Positions 1-7,855 of a stretch of 64,000 bases of DNA are shown one piece after another (position 1 is the stretch's first letter; every line of letters begins with the position of its first letter). A program made the translations under genes and the position numbers. The notes under the pieces are model-generated. The model made no database searches. It worked only from the letters and a program-made list of their open reading frames with translations, and was not told the DNA's origin. Source of the stretch: DATEDA01 sp963754305. GTDB taxonomy: Bacteria > Pseudomonadota > Gammaproteobacteria > Burkholderiales > SG8-39. The stretch spans positions 1-64,000 of the forward strand of contig CAVWFR010000043.1 of assembly GCA_963754305.1 (NCBI GenBank), written 5' to 3'.

Positions 1-1
1 C

Positions 2-556
2 TACGGCGACGACTCCTACCCCGAGGTCGGCGTGACCTTCTTTGCGGGAACGTTTGTGCGGCACCCGCTGGCTCTCGCCGCGGCGCGCGCCGTGCTGCTG
101 CGCCTGAAGGAGGAGGGCCCCGAGCTGCAGCGCACCCTCAACCTGCGCACGACACGCTTCGTAGACACGCTGAACGCGCATGCCGGGAAGGTCCGGGCGC
201 CGGTGCGCGTCACTCAGTTTGGATCCTGGTTCTGCGTCAACTTCCCGCACGATCTGCCGCTTGCGAGCCTGTTCTTCGCCTTCATGCGGGCCAAGGGGAT
301 GCACATCTGGGAAGGCCGACCCGGCTTCCTCACCCTCGCGCATACCGACGCGGACCTGGAGCGCGCTGTCACGGCCTTCAAGGAAACGCTCGCGGAAATG
401 CAGGCGGCGGACTTCCTGCCGGGAGGCGAAGAGCGTCCACCCGTCCATGGTGCGCGCAGGGGCCGGGATCCGGCGGGAAGGAAGGCCTGGTTCGTGCCTG
501 ATCCGAATCGGCCCGGCAAGTACCTGCAGGTGCGCGAGGGAGTCGGGACCCTGTGA
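2..556 (+). CDS. Aminotransferase (AMT) domain of a PKS/NRPS assembly line, C-terminal part
   Basis: The frame is open from the left edge, so the N-terminus is outside the window. The visible part is the C-terminal lobe of a PLP fold-type I, glutamate-1-semialdehyde-aminotransferase-like domain; the stretch FAGTFVRHPLALAAA is typical of that family. It is followed by the tail WFVPDPNRPGKYLQV, which in hybrid PKS-NRPS enzymes links an AMT domain to a condensation domain. Such domains convert a carrier-bound beta-keto acyl chain to a beta-amino acyl chain. The catalytic lysine lies upstream and cannot be seen. The stop overlaps the GTG start of the NRPS gene by 4 bases, so the two are translationally coupled. 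It could be the end of a larger polyketide synthase. Confidence 0.8.
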   Translation, partial: YGDDSYPEVGVTFFAGTFVRHPLALAAARAVLLRLKEEGPELQRTLNLRTTRFVDTLNAHAGKVRAPVRVTQFGSWFCVNFPHDLPLASLFFAFMRAKGMHIWEGRPGFLTLAHTDADLERAVTAFKETLAEMQAADFLPGGEERPPVHGARRGRDPAGRKAWFVPDPNRPGKYLQVREGVGTL

Positions 557-3500
557 CTGAAGCGAGGCGCGGCGACGGGCCGCTCATACCCGTCGACTTC
601 GATCCGTTCGCGGACGCGGCGGTCGCCGACGTCCTGCCTCTGACCGAGCCACAGAGAGAGATGTGGGCCGCGGTCCAGATGGGCGATGAGGCGTCCTGCG
701 CCTACAACCAGTGCTACTCCCTGACGCTGCGCGGGCCGCTGTCGGTCGAGTCGATGCAAAGCGCGCTGCGGCAGGTGATGGACCGCCACGACGCACTACG
801 CATCAGCATAGGTGTCAACGGCGAGCACCAGGAGATCTCGGCTTCGTCACAGATCGCGCTGCCGGTGATCGATCTCGCGCATCAGTCGCCGCAGTCCCGC
901 GCAGCCGAGATCGCGCGCATCCTGCAAGTCGAGGGGGCGCAGCCGTTCGATCTTGCCGTGGGGCCGCTGCTGCGCGCCACGCTGGTGCGCGAGGCCGCGG
1001 ATCTGCACCGACTGATCGTCACCGTGCACCACATCGTGTGCGACGGCTGGTCCTCGGCGGTTCTATTCAACGATCTGGGCCGCATCTACGCGGCCGACCG
1101 CCATGGCCTCAGGGCGCAGTCGCTGGCCGCTTCGCCCTACCGTGACTACGTCGCCCGCGACGCCGCGCGGGCCGACGACGGAGAGGCGCGCGCTGACGAG
1201 GACTACTGGGCCCAGCAGTATGCCGATTCGATTCCGGTGCTCGAGCTGCCGCTGGAGCGCCCGCGCCCCGGTATCAAGACCTACAACGGCGGCTGCCAGA
1301 AGCTGCGCCTCGATGAATCGCTCTGCAGTGCGTTGAAGAAAGCCGGAGCGCGGCACGGCTGCACGCTGTTCGTCACGTTGCTCGCCGGCTTCGAGACGCT
1401 CATCTCGCGCCTGAGCGGCCAGGAGGATTTCGTCGTCGGCGTGCCGATGGCCGGCCAGGCGCTGCTCGACAACGGCCACCTCGTCGGCCATTGCGTCAAC
1501 ATGATCCCGTTGCGCTGCCGCATCGAGGCGGCGGCGCGCTTCGTGGATCACCTCAGGAACGTCCGGCACACGTTCCTGGAAGCTCAGGCGCACCAGCAGC
1601 TCACCTTCGGGAGCCTGGTGCGCAGGCTCAATGTCCCGCGGGATCCCAGCCGGACGCCGCTCGTCTGCGCCACGTTCAACATCGACAAGCTCGGCGCGCC
1701 GTTCGACTTCGGCGACCTCGCGCTCGAATCGGTCGAGAGCCCCCTCAAGCGCTTTGTCAACTTCGAGATCTCCATCAACGTCGTGGACACCGGCGGGGAT
1801 CTGCTGCTCGAGTGCGAGTACAACACCGATCTGTTCACGTCCGCGACCATCGGGCGATGGCTCGGTCACTACCGGCTGCTGCTCGAGGCGATCGCCTCGG
1901 ACCCCGGGCAACGCACCGACGAGCTGCCCCTGCTGACGGACGCCGAGCGGCGTCAACTGCTGGTGGAGTGGAACGACACGGACGCCGACTATCCCGCCGA
2001 CGCGCTGCTCCACGAATTGTTTGAGGCACAGGTGGCGCGCACGCCTGAGCGCACTGCGCTCACCGCCGGCGCGACGGCGCTCTCGTATGCCAAGCTGGAC
2101 GCGCGCGCCACCCGCATCGCACAGGCACTGCGTTCACACGGCGTCAGCCGCGGCCAACGCGTCGGCCTGTGCGTCGAACGGGGCACCGACATGCTCGCTG
2201 CCGTGCTCGGCATTCTCAAGGCTGGTGCGGCCTACGTCCCGCTCGATCCATCGTTCCCGGAGGAACGCCTGCGCTTCATGGCGGACGACGCACAACTCGC
2301 CCTGCTCGTGTCCACCACTGCCCTAGCCGGCTCCTTTGGTCTGTCCCGCGAGCGTCAACTGCTGCTCGATGCTGACGCCAAGACCATCGCTTCCGCGCCG
2401 GATACCCACCTGCCGGTTGATGCCCGTACCGCGCGGCCCGAGGACCCGGCCTATGTCATCTACACCTCAGGGTCCACCGGCAAGCCCAAGGGCGTCGTCG
2501 TCCCACACCGTGCGGTCGTCAACTTCCTCGCGAGTATGGCCCGCGCGCCCGGCATTGGCTCCGATGACGTGCTCGCCGCCGTCACCACCTTGTCCTTCGA
2601 TATCGCCGTGCTCGAGCTCCAGCTACCGCTCATGCTCGGTGCCACGGTCGTGATCGCGACCCACGATGACGCCATCGATGGCCATGCCCTCCGCGCCCTC
2701 CTCGAACAGCACCGTGCCACCGTCATGCAGGCCACTCCGGCCACCTGGCGCCTGCTCTTGGAGGCAGGCTGGATGGGCAGGACGCTGTTCAAGGCCTTGG
2801 TCGGCGGCGAAGCAATGCCCAAAGATCTTGCCGATCAGCTGATCGCACGCGGTGTCGAGCTGTGGAACATGTACGGACCCACCGAGACCACGGTGTGGTC
2901 CACCTGCGCCCGTATTACCGACACCGCCAACGGGATCCCCATCGGCAAGCCGATTGCCAACACCACCGTCCGGATCCTCGATACGCAGCGGAACCTGTGC
3001 CCGATCGGCGTCCCCGGTGAGCTGTGCATCGGGGGCGATGGGGTCGCTCTCGGCTACTGGAACCGGCCCGAGCTCACCGCCGAGAGATTCATCCCGGATC
3101 CGTTCAGCACCACCCCGGGGGCCACGCTATACCGCACCGGTGACCGCGCCCGCTGGCGCAATGACGGCACGCTCGAGCACCTGGGCCGCTTCGACTTCCA
3201 GGTCAAGCTGCGCGGTTTTCGCATCGAAGTGGGGGAGATCGAGGCCGGTATCGCGCAGCACCCTGCCGTCCGCGAGGTCGCAGTCCTCGCGCGCGAGGAC
3301 GCCCCGGGAGACAAGCGCCTCGTCGCCTATCTCGTCGCCGAGAACCCGCCCGCTGACTTGGTCGACCAGCTGCGTGCGCTCGTCCGCACCGCCATGCCCG
3401 AGTACATGGTCCCCGCTCACTTCGTCACGCTCGAAGCACTGCCGCGCACCCACAACGGCAAGCTCGATCGCAAGGCGCTGCCGGCGCCCAGCCCGGAAGA

Positions 3501-3816
3501 GGTGGCGCCACGCGGAGTCGCGGTCGCGCCGCGAACGCCCACTGAAGAGATGGTGATGGGCGTATTCCGCCGCGTGCTCGACCGCACGAACTTCGGGGTG
3601 TTCGACAACTTCTTCGACCTCGGCGGCCATTCGCTCATGGCCGCGCGGATCATGTTGCGGCTGCGTGCCGCTTCCGGCCGCGATTTGCCGCTACGTGTTC
3701 TCTTTGAGCGACAGACAGTGTCAGCTTTGGCCGAGGCCATCGATGCCCTCGCGTGGTTGGAAAACTCCAGGCGACAGCCCGCCGTGGTGGACAACAGGGA
3801 GGAGATCGAGGTGTGA
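553..3816 (+). CDS. Single-module NRPS (C-A-PCP), predicted glycine-activating
   Basis: A 1087-residue non-ribosomal peptide synthetase module. The condensation domain spans about residues 25-450 with the HHxxxDG motif at 159-165 (HHIVCDG). The adenylation domain spans about 480-980 with YTSGSTGKPKG from 637, YGPTE at 774-778 and the A10 lysine at 970. The carrier domain follows, with LGGHS carrying the phosphopantetheine serine at 1027. There is no thioesterase. The substrate-pocket residues read by eye are D-I-L-Q-L-G-M-V-W-K, a known glycine-type code. The C-terminus ends in the acidic tail NREEIEV, resembling the short motif recognised by TubC-type beta-hairpin docking domains. The GTG start overlaps the upstream stop; the stop overlaps the next GTG start. 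Confidence 0.93.
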   Translation: MTEARRGDGPLIPVDFDPFADAAVADVLPLTEPQREMWAAVQMGDEASCAYNQCYSLTLRGPLSVESMQSALRQVMDRHDALRISIGVNGEHQEISASSQIALPVIDLAHQSPQSRAAEIARILQVEGAQPFDLAVGPLLRATLVREAADLHRLIVTVHHIVCDGWSSAVLFNDLGRIYAADRHGLRAQSLAASPYRDYVARDAARADDGEARADEDYWAQQYADSIPVLELPLERPRPGIKTYNGGCQKLRLDESLCSALKKAGARHGCTLFVTLLAGFETLISRLSGQEDFVVGVPMAGQALLDNGHLVGHCVNMIPLRCRIEAAARFVDHLRNVRHTFLEAQAHQQLTFGSLVRRLNVPRDPSRTPLVCATFNIDKLGAPFDFGDLALESVESPLKRFVNFEISINVVDTGGDLLLECEYNTDLFTSATIGRWLGHYRLLLEAIASDPGQRTDELPLLTDAERRQLLVEWNDTDADYPADALLHELFEAQVARTPERTALTAGATALSYAKLDARATRIAQALRSHGVSRGQRVGLCVERGTDMLAAVLGILKAGAAYVPLDPSFPEERLRFMADDAQLALLVSTTALAGSFGLSRERQLLLDADAKTIASAPDTHLPVDARTARPEDPAYVIYTSGSTGKPKGVVVPHRAVVNFLASMARAPGIGSDDVLAAVTTLSFDIAVLELQLPLMLGATVVIATHDDAIDGHALRALLEQHRATVMQATPATWRLLLEAGWMGRTLFKALVGGEAMPKDLADQLIARGVELWNMYGPTETTVWSTCARITDTANGIPIGKPIANTTVRILDTQRNLCPIGVPGELCIGGDGVALGYWNRPELTAERFIPDPFSTTPGATLYRTGDRARWRNDGTLEHLGRFDFQVKLRGFRIEVGEIEAGIAQHPAVREVAVLAREDAPGDKRLVAYLVAENPPADLVDQLRALVRTAMPEYMVPAHFVTLEALPRTHNGKLDRKALPAPSPEEVAPRGVAVAPRTPTEEMVMGVFRRVLDRTNFGVFDNFFDLGGHSLMAARIMLRLRAASGRDLPLRVLFERQTVSALAEAIDALAWLENSRRQPAVVDNREEIEV

Positions 3817-4811
3817 GGGTGCCAGCCTTCCTCGCAGAGTTGCGCAGCCGCGATATTCAGGTCTGGGCCGACGGCGACCGGCTGCGGTGCAATGCTCCGG
3901 CCGGCGTGCTGACACCCGAGCTGCGCGACCGGCTGCAGCAACGCAAGAACGATATCCTGGAATTCCTGCGCTCGGCCGGGGCGCTTGCTCAGCAGCCGCG
4001 CGCCATCGTGCCGCTGCAGACGCGCGGAAAACGCACTCCCGTTTTTGCCGTGCCCGGACACAACGGCGATGTCTTCTGCTACCGCGCCCTCGCGCACCAC
4101 CTGGGCGATGATCAGCCGTTCTATGGGCTCCAGCCTCCGGGTATCGACGGCGATAGCGAGCCGCTCGCGCGCGTCGAGGAACTCGCCGCGTACTTCGCAG
4201 CGCAGATCCGCGCGTTCCGGCCGGCCGGTCCTTGCATCATCGCCGGCTTTTGCACCGGCGGCACGATCGCTTTCGAGTTGGGGCGACACCTTCTGCAGGA
4301 GCGCGCGGCTATCAGCTTTCTCGCTCTGTTCGGCAGCCCTTATCCGACCGCGTACCGGGTCCTGCCGCAACTACGGCAGCGTCTCGTGCATGAGGTCGAG
4401 CGCGTCATCAAGCACACCCGTGCGCTGGCATCGGCTTCGTTCGGGGAACGTCGGTTGTACATCGCCGAGGAACTGCGCCAGCGCAAGGCGCGGCTTTCCG
4501 CTGAGCGTTCGGCCGCGCTGGATCCAGTGCTGGTCTTGCGGGCCCGGCTCGAGGACATCACGGTCACGGCGGTGCGTCGCTACACGCCCGGCCATTTTGC
4601 CGGCCGCGTCAGCTTGTTTGTGCCGAGCCGGGAATGGCTGCGGTCCGGGGACGAACCGCTGCGCTGGCGATCGGTGGCACGGGACACCGAGGAATACTTC
4701 GGCCCGGACGGCTGCAACAGCGACATCATGCTCCGCGAGCCGCATGCACCGGCGTTTGCCGAGCTGTTCAGGCAGTGCCGCGAAAAGCATGTGATGGAGG
4801 AGACTCCATGA
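3813..4811 (+). CDS. Stand-alone thioesterase with N-terminal TubC-like docking domain and Cys nucleophile
   Basis: A 332-residue protein when started at the GTG that overlaps the NRPS stop (GTGA). Residues 1-50 (VRVPAFLAELRSRDIQVW, then GDRLRCNAP and LTPELRDRL) match the TubC N-terminal docking fold, normally found at the front of NRPS subunits. Residues about 65-330 are an alpha/beta-hydrolase thioesterase. The nucleophile elbow is GFCTGG with Cys147 in place of the usual Ser, as in some NRPS release domains that form strained or amide products. It should act in trans on the carrier-bound product of the upstream NRPS, held by the docking domain. The operon position and overlap support this. 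Confidence 0.85.
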   Translation: MRVPAFLAELRSRDIQVWADGDRLRCNAPAGVLTPELRDRLQQRKNDILEFLRSAGALAQQPRAIVPLQTRGKRTPVFAVPGHNGDVFCYRALAHHLGDDQPFYGLQPPGIDGDSEPLARVEELAAYFAAQIRAFRPAGPCIIAGFCTGGTIAFELGRHLLQERAAISFLALFGSPYPTAYRVLPQLRQRLVHEVERVIKHTRALASASFGERRLYIAEELRQRKARLSAERSAALDPVLVLRARLEDITVTAVRRYTPGHFAGRVSLFVPSREWLRSGDEPLRWRSVARDTEEYFGPDGCNSDIMLREPHAPAFAELFRQCREKHVMEETP

Positions 4812-5749
4812 TTGCGTTGACAGGGGTCCCGCAGAACGCAGCAGGCAGTGCCGAACCCATTCATCGGGCCGGCGGTATCGATCGCAAGCGCTGGGACCGT
4901 CTCGGTCGCCGCGCCTACACTCGCGAGTACCTCGACCCGCTCAAGCCGGTGATCGTGCTGGGTGCGATCGATCACTGGCCGGCGCTCGGCAAGTGGACGC
5001 CGGAGTTTTTCAGGGAGCGCTACGGTTCGCTCGAGGTTACGGTCGACGGCAAGGCCTGGAAGCTTGGCGCGCTGATCGACCGGATTCTGGCCTCCACGCC
5101 CGAGAACCCCGCGCCCTACCTGCGCAACCAGCTCATGGCTAACTGGCCCCCGGAGCTCTCGTCGGACATCTCGCCCATGCCGGAGTGCACCCACCCGAAC
5201 TACCTTGAAAGCCGCCTATTTCCCTCCCGTGAGCCGCTGACCTATGTGGAGACCTACATAGGCGGCACCGGCGCGGCGTTCCCGTGCCTGCATTACGACA
5301 ACCTGCACACACACGCCTTCCTCATGCAGCTGCACGGCAGGAAGGAATACCTCGTTTTCCGGCCCGATCAGTCCCGCTTCCTGTACCCGCGCACCGGCAT
5401 CGAGGCCAACAAATCGGGCATTCCGGATATCGAGAACGTCGACCTGTCCCGGTTCCCACTGTTCGCGCAGGCCGAGGGCGTGCGCTTCGAGCTCCATCCT
5501 GGCGAAACACTGTTCGTCCCGGCGCACTGGTGGCATACCGCTCGCATACTGAGCACGTCGATCACGGTGTCGATAAACGGCGTGAATGCCTCCAACTTCT
5601 CCGAATTCCGACGCGCTTTCTGCGCGATTGTCGCGCGCAGGTCCCGGCTGAAGGCCGCTCTGATCGCACCCTACCTCTCGGTCCTCGGCCTGCTTCTCTC
5701 ACTCACTGGCGCAGGCGGTGGTAGAACCGCGTCGCGGTGTGGCGATTGA
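4808..5749 (+). CDS. JmjC/cupin-8 type Fe(II)/2-oxoglutarate oxygenase
   Basis: A 313-residue protein starting at the ATG that overlaps the thioesterase stop (ATGA). It has a cupin-like JmjC fold with an iron-binding His-x-Asp at residues 162-164 (HYD) and a distal His in VPAHWWH near residue 243. A Trp-rich N-terminal segment (PVIVLGAIDHWPALGKW) is characteristic of the family. Members hydroxylate amino-acid side chains of proteins or peptides. As the last gene of the NRPS operon it probably oxidises the peptide product or its carrier-bound precursor. The last residues (GAGGGRTASRCGD) lie on DNA that is an antisense IS1595 scrap, so the original C-terminus was probably replaced. Confidence 0.82.
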   Translation: MIALTGVPQNAAGSAEPIHRAGGIDRKRWDRLGRRAYTREYLDPLKPVIVLGAIDHWPALGKWTPEFFRERYGSLEVTVDGKAWKLGALIDRILASTPENPAPYLRNQLMANWPPELSSDISPMPECTHPNYLESRLFPSREPLTYVETYIGGTGAAFPCLHYDNLHTHAFLMQLHGRKEYLVFRPDQSRFLYPRTGIEANKSGIPDIENVDLSRFPLFAQAEGVRFELHPGETLFVPAHWWHTARILSTSITVSINGVNASNFSEFRRAFCAIVARRSRLKAALIAPYLSVLGLLLSLTGAGGGRTASRCGD

Positions 5750-5812
5750 CCCCAAAGAGCTCAGCCGCCGTGCGCGCAGGCGTGGCGGCCACAAGTGCTC
5801 CAGCACGCTCAG
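5703..5812 (-). pseudogene. IS1595-family transposase N-terminal fragment
   Basis: Reading the minus strand gives about 35 codons including AATPARTAAELFGVN and RHTATRFYHRLRQ, then a stop. This resembles the helix-turn-helix region of ISXO2/IS1595-type transposases. Nothing of the catalytic domain is present. The fragment overlaps the 3' end of the cupin oxygenase gene on the opposite strand, so it marks an old insertion or deletion boundary. Confidence 0.55.
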
Positions 5813-5948
5813 TCTGACCCCTCAGTTAACCGGGATTGCTAGCGGTTCGAGCAAAGTCAAGCCGCACGCCGGGTGCTGGCCGGCAGCAAGCGGCAGACGG
5901 TCTTCTTGCTCCCTGTCGACCGCGTTGATCTGAAATCGCATGGCGCTA

Positions 5949-6965
5949 TCAGCTAACGCCTTGCAGCGGCGTCAGCGAAACGTCCCGCCACGTCGTGCCT
6001 CTGATGATGCGGTCATGGATCACCGAGCTTGGCGATCCGAATGCGGAGTGATAGTTGGCGAGCTTGAGATAGACGCCCTGGCCCGCATAGAGTGTCGGCC
6101 CGCGATGATCCAGCTTCAGCACCCCGTTACCCATGCCTTGAAGAAGCCATCGCTGCCCGAGGACCACTTCACGTAGTAGACGAAATCGTACCAGACGTTC
6201 CTCACAATCGGCCTGATCGGAGCGGTGAACTCGCCGTCGCCGGAATTCACTCCGCCGTAGCCACGAAAGCGTAGGCCCGTAGGCCAATCCGGAAAAATTG
6301 CCGTCGCTGGCATCGCATCAACATGGAAATTTGCCTGCCATGGCCCGCTTGCGGTGTTGTGGAAGTCGAAGACGACGCCCCAGCTCCACGCAGACTGGGT
6401 GCTTGCCGGCAGATTAACGTAGTCGTCTGGGAAGAGGATCGAGTGCGCCCACCAGTGCTCCCGGCCCTCAAAGCCTTCGGTCAGCGACTGCGGCAGCATG
6501 AGGTCGTTGCGCTCGGAGGCGCCGCTGCCGAAGAGGTTATTGTCGCCCGGTTCGGTGTGGAGGCGGACGCCCGTTGACCCGTCGCGCGCGACATTCACGA
6601 CCGTGGCGCGGCCCGGAACCTTCGCCTGCTCAAAAAAACCGCAGTCGGTCGGCGATTTCGGGAAGGTGCAGAAGAATTTCTCGAGGCCGAAGCGGATTGG
6701 GCGGAGACGATCTCCGGCCCCACGGAGGGAACACCCTCAACGAGCCCGATGGTTGGTGAGGGCTGCGAGACCGGACCGCTGCTCGACGACGGCTCTGGCG
6801 GCGGCGCGGCTGGTGTCGATTGGGTCGCTGGTGCCGTCGCCGAGGAACTGGACTGCGTTGTCGACGTTGGGGCTGCTGACTGCGGAGAGCCCGAATCCCC
6901 CAAACAGCCAGCCAATTGTGCGCCCGCAGCCAGCACCGACGCGATGGCACCTAAACATAGCGTCT
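5949..6965 (-). pseudogene. Frameshifted polysaccharide lyase-like lipoprotein (heparin lyase I fold)
   Basis: Three overlapping frames together spell one protein. A lipoprotein signal with lipobox LAGC and a Ser/Pro/Thr-rich spacer lies at about 6960-6730. The frame then shifts near 6700-6750 into GLEKFFCTFPKSPTDCGFF and a lyase domain (EHWWAHSILFPDDY, VVFDFHN). It shifts again near 6130 into NGVLKLDHRGPTLYAG and ends at 5949. The pattern of WWAHSILFP, a central FH and a late Tyr-rich YLKLANYHS resembles the polysaccharide lyase family of heparin-lyase-I-like jelly rolls. No convincing start codon remains. Either two real indels or two sequence errors broke the gene. It sits beside other damaged polysaccharide-active genes. 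Confidence 0.6.
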
Positions 6966-7205
6966 GAAGTAATGCCGCATAGTCTGCGCAGCGCCGAGTT
7001 CGGTCTCTTCCATCGATCGAAGCATTCGCTGACCGCGGCGATGAACTCTTCGAGGGTGGGGAAGTACCGGTTGTGCGTTGCCAAGCGACGGGCGAGTTTC
7101 CACAACCGCTCGATCGGGCGAGCTGCGGGCTGTATGTGGGCAGGAACAGCAGTTCCATGACGCGGTGGTACTTGCGTAACAGCGGCCGCAGCGCCGCAGC
7201 GTGGT
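6966..7205 (-). mobile_element. IS630-family transposase C-terminal fragment
   Basis: The minus strand encodes MELLFLPTYSPQLA, then after a one-base shift near 7105 RPIERLWKLARRLATHNRYF and a C-terminal ECFDRWKRPNSALRRLCG. The LPTYSPQLNPIE-RLW region is the hallmark of the C-terminal third of IS630 DDE transposases. The front of the protein is missing and is replaced by an IS3 OrfA fragment in the same frame, so this is a chimeric scrap rather than a working element. Confidence 0.65.
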
Positions 7206-7470
7206 GGTCCCGGCGAAGCCGCGTGACCTCCTCGCGTTCGGCACTGGTCAGGCCGTCGGAGCGTCTGCCCTGGTCGCGATCGGCCTGCGCGATCCAGTTG
7301 CGGATCGTCTGCTCCGAGGGTTCCAACTGCGCGGCGATCTCCGGAATCGGTCGTCCGCAGCGGGCAAGCTCGACGATCTTGTTGCGAAACTCCGTCGGGT
7401 ACGGCGGCCTAGACTTGGGCATCGTGAACATCTCCAGATCAAAGGATCAGGTGTCCACGAAACCGGGTCT
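7206..7470 (-). mobile_element. IS3-family left end with OrfA (helix-turn-helix) fragment
   Basis: From an ATG at 7421 the minus strand encodes about 72 residues including PPYPTEFRNKIVELARCGR, EPSEQTIRNWIAQADRD and REEVTRLRRD, the N-terminal DNA-binding half of an IS3-group OrfA. The leucine zipper part and OrfB are absent; the reading frame runs into IS630 sequence at about 7205. The DNA just upstream (7440-7470) resembles an IS3 terminal inverted repeat and directly truncates the gene at 7597. The ribosome-binding site is GGAG at about 7430. Confidence 0.65.
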
Positions 7471-7597
7471 ATTCCAGTGGTAGCGGGAACAGCACCGTCT
7501 GGTCCTTGAGGGCGAGCCGCACCACCGCCTCCCCCAGGACGAGGGCCAGCGCAAGACTCACGGCGGCAAGCGCCGCAGAGGCGAGGAACCGTCTCAT
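7469..7597 (-). pseudogene. N-terminal stub of a secreted or membrane-anchored protein cut by IS3
   Basis: A 42-codon start (MRRFLASAALAAVSLALALV, then GEAVVRLALKDQTVLFPLP) with an ATG at 7597. It consists of a hydrophobic N-terminal segment followed by a sequence reminiscent of the front of SGNH/GDSL-like hydrolases in polysaccharide loci. It ends at a TAG created exactly where the IS3 end joins (7469-7471), so the rest of the gene was lost by insertion and deletion. The family assignment is tentative. Confidence 0.4.
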
Positions 7598-7855
7598 CGA
7601 GCGACCAACAAAATAGCATGCGTCTGCGGCTATCTCTCCGAACGTCCCTCTGCCGACCGGACTATGGAGGCACGGCGGCGTGCCGGACTAGTGGCGCTCA
7701 CGTCCGCGCACCCCGCAAAGCCGTCGTTGAAGTTCGGGATCGGCTCGGCCGCCTGGTAGCCCCGGGCTGCCCTTCTTGCAGCGTGGAGTCGCCGGCCTCG
7801 CGCCCAGCCGGTGTCGTCGCGCAGCCCCTGAAACCCGCCGCCGCAGGCGCCGGGT

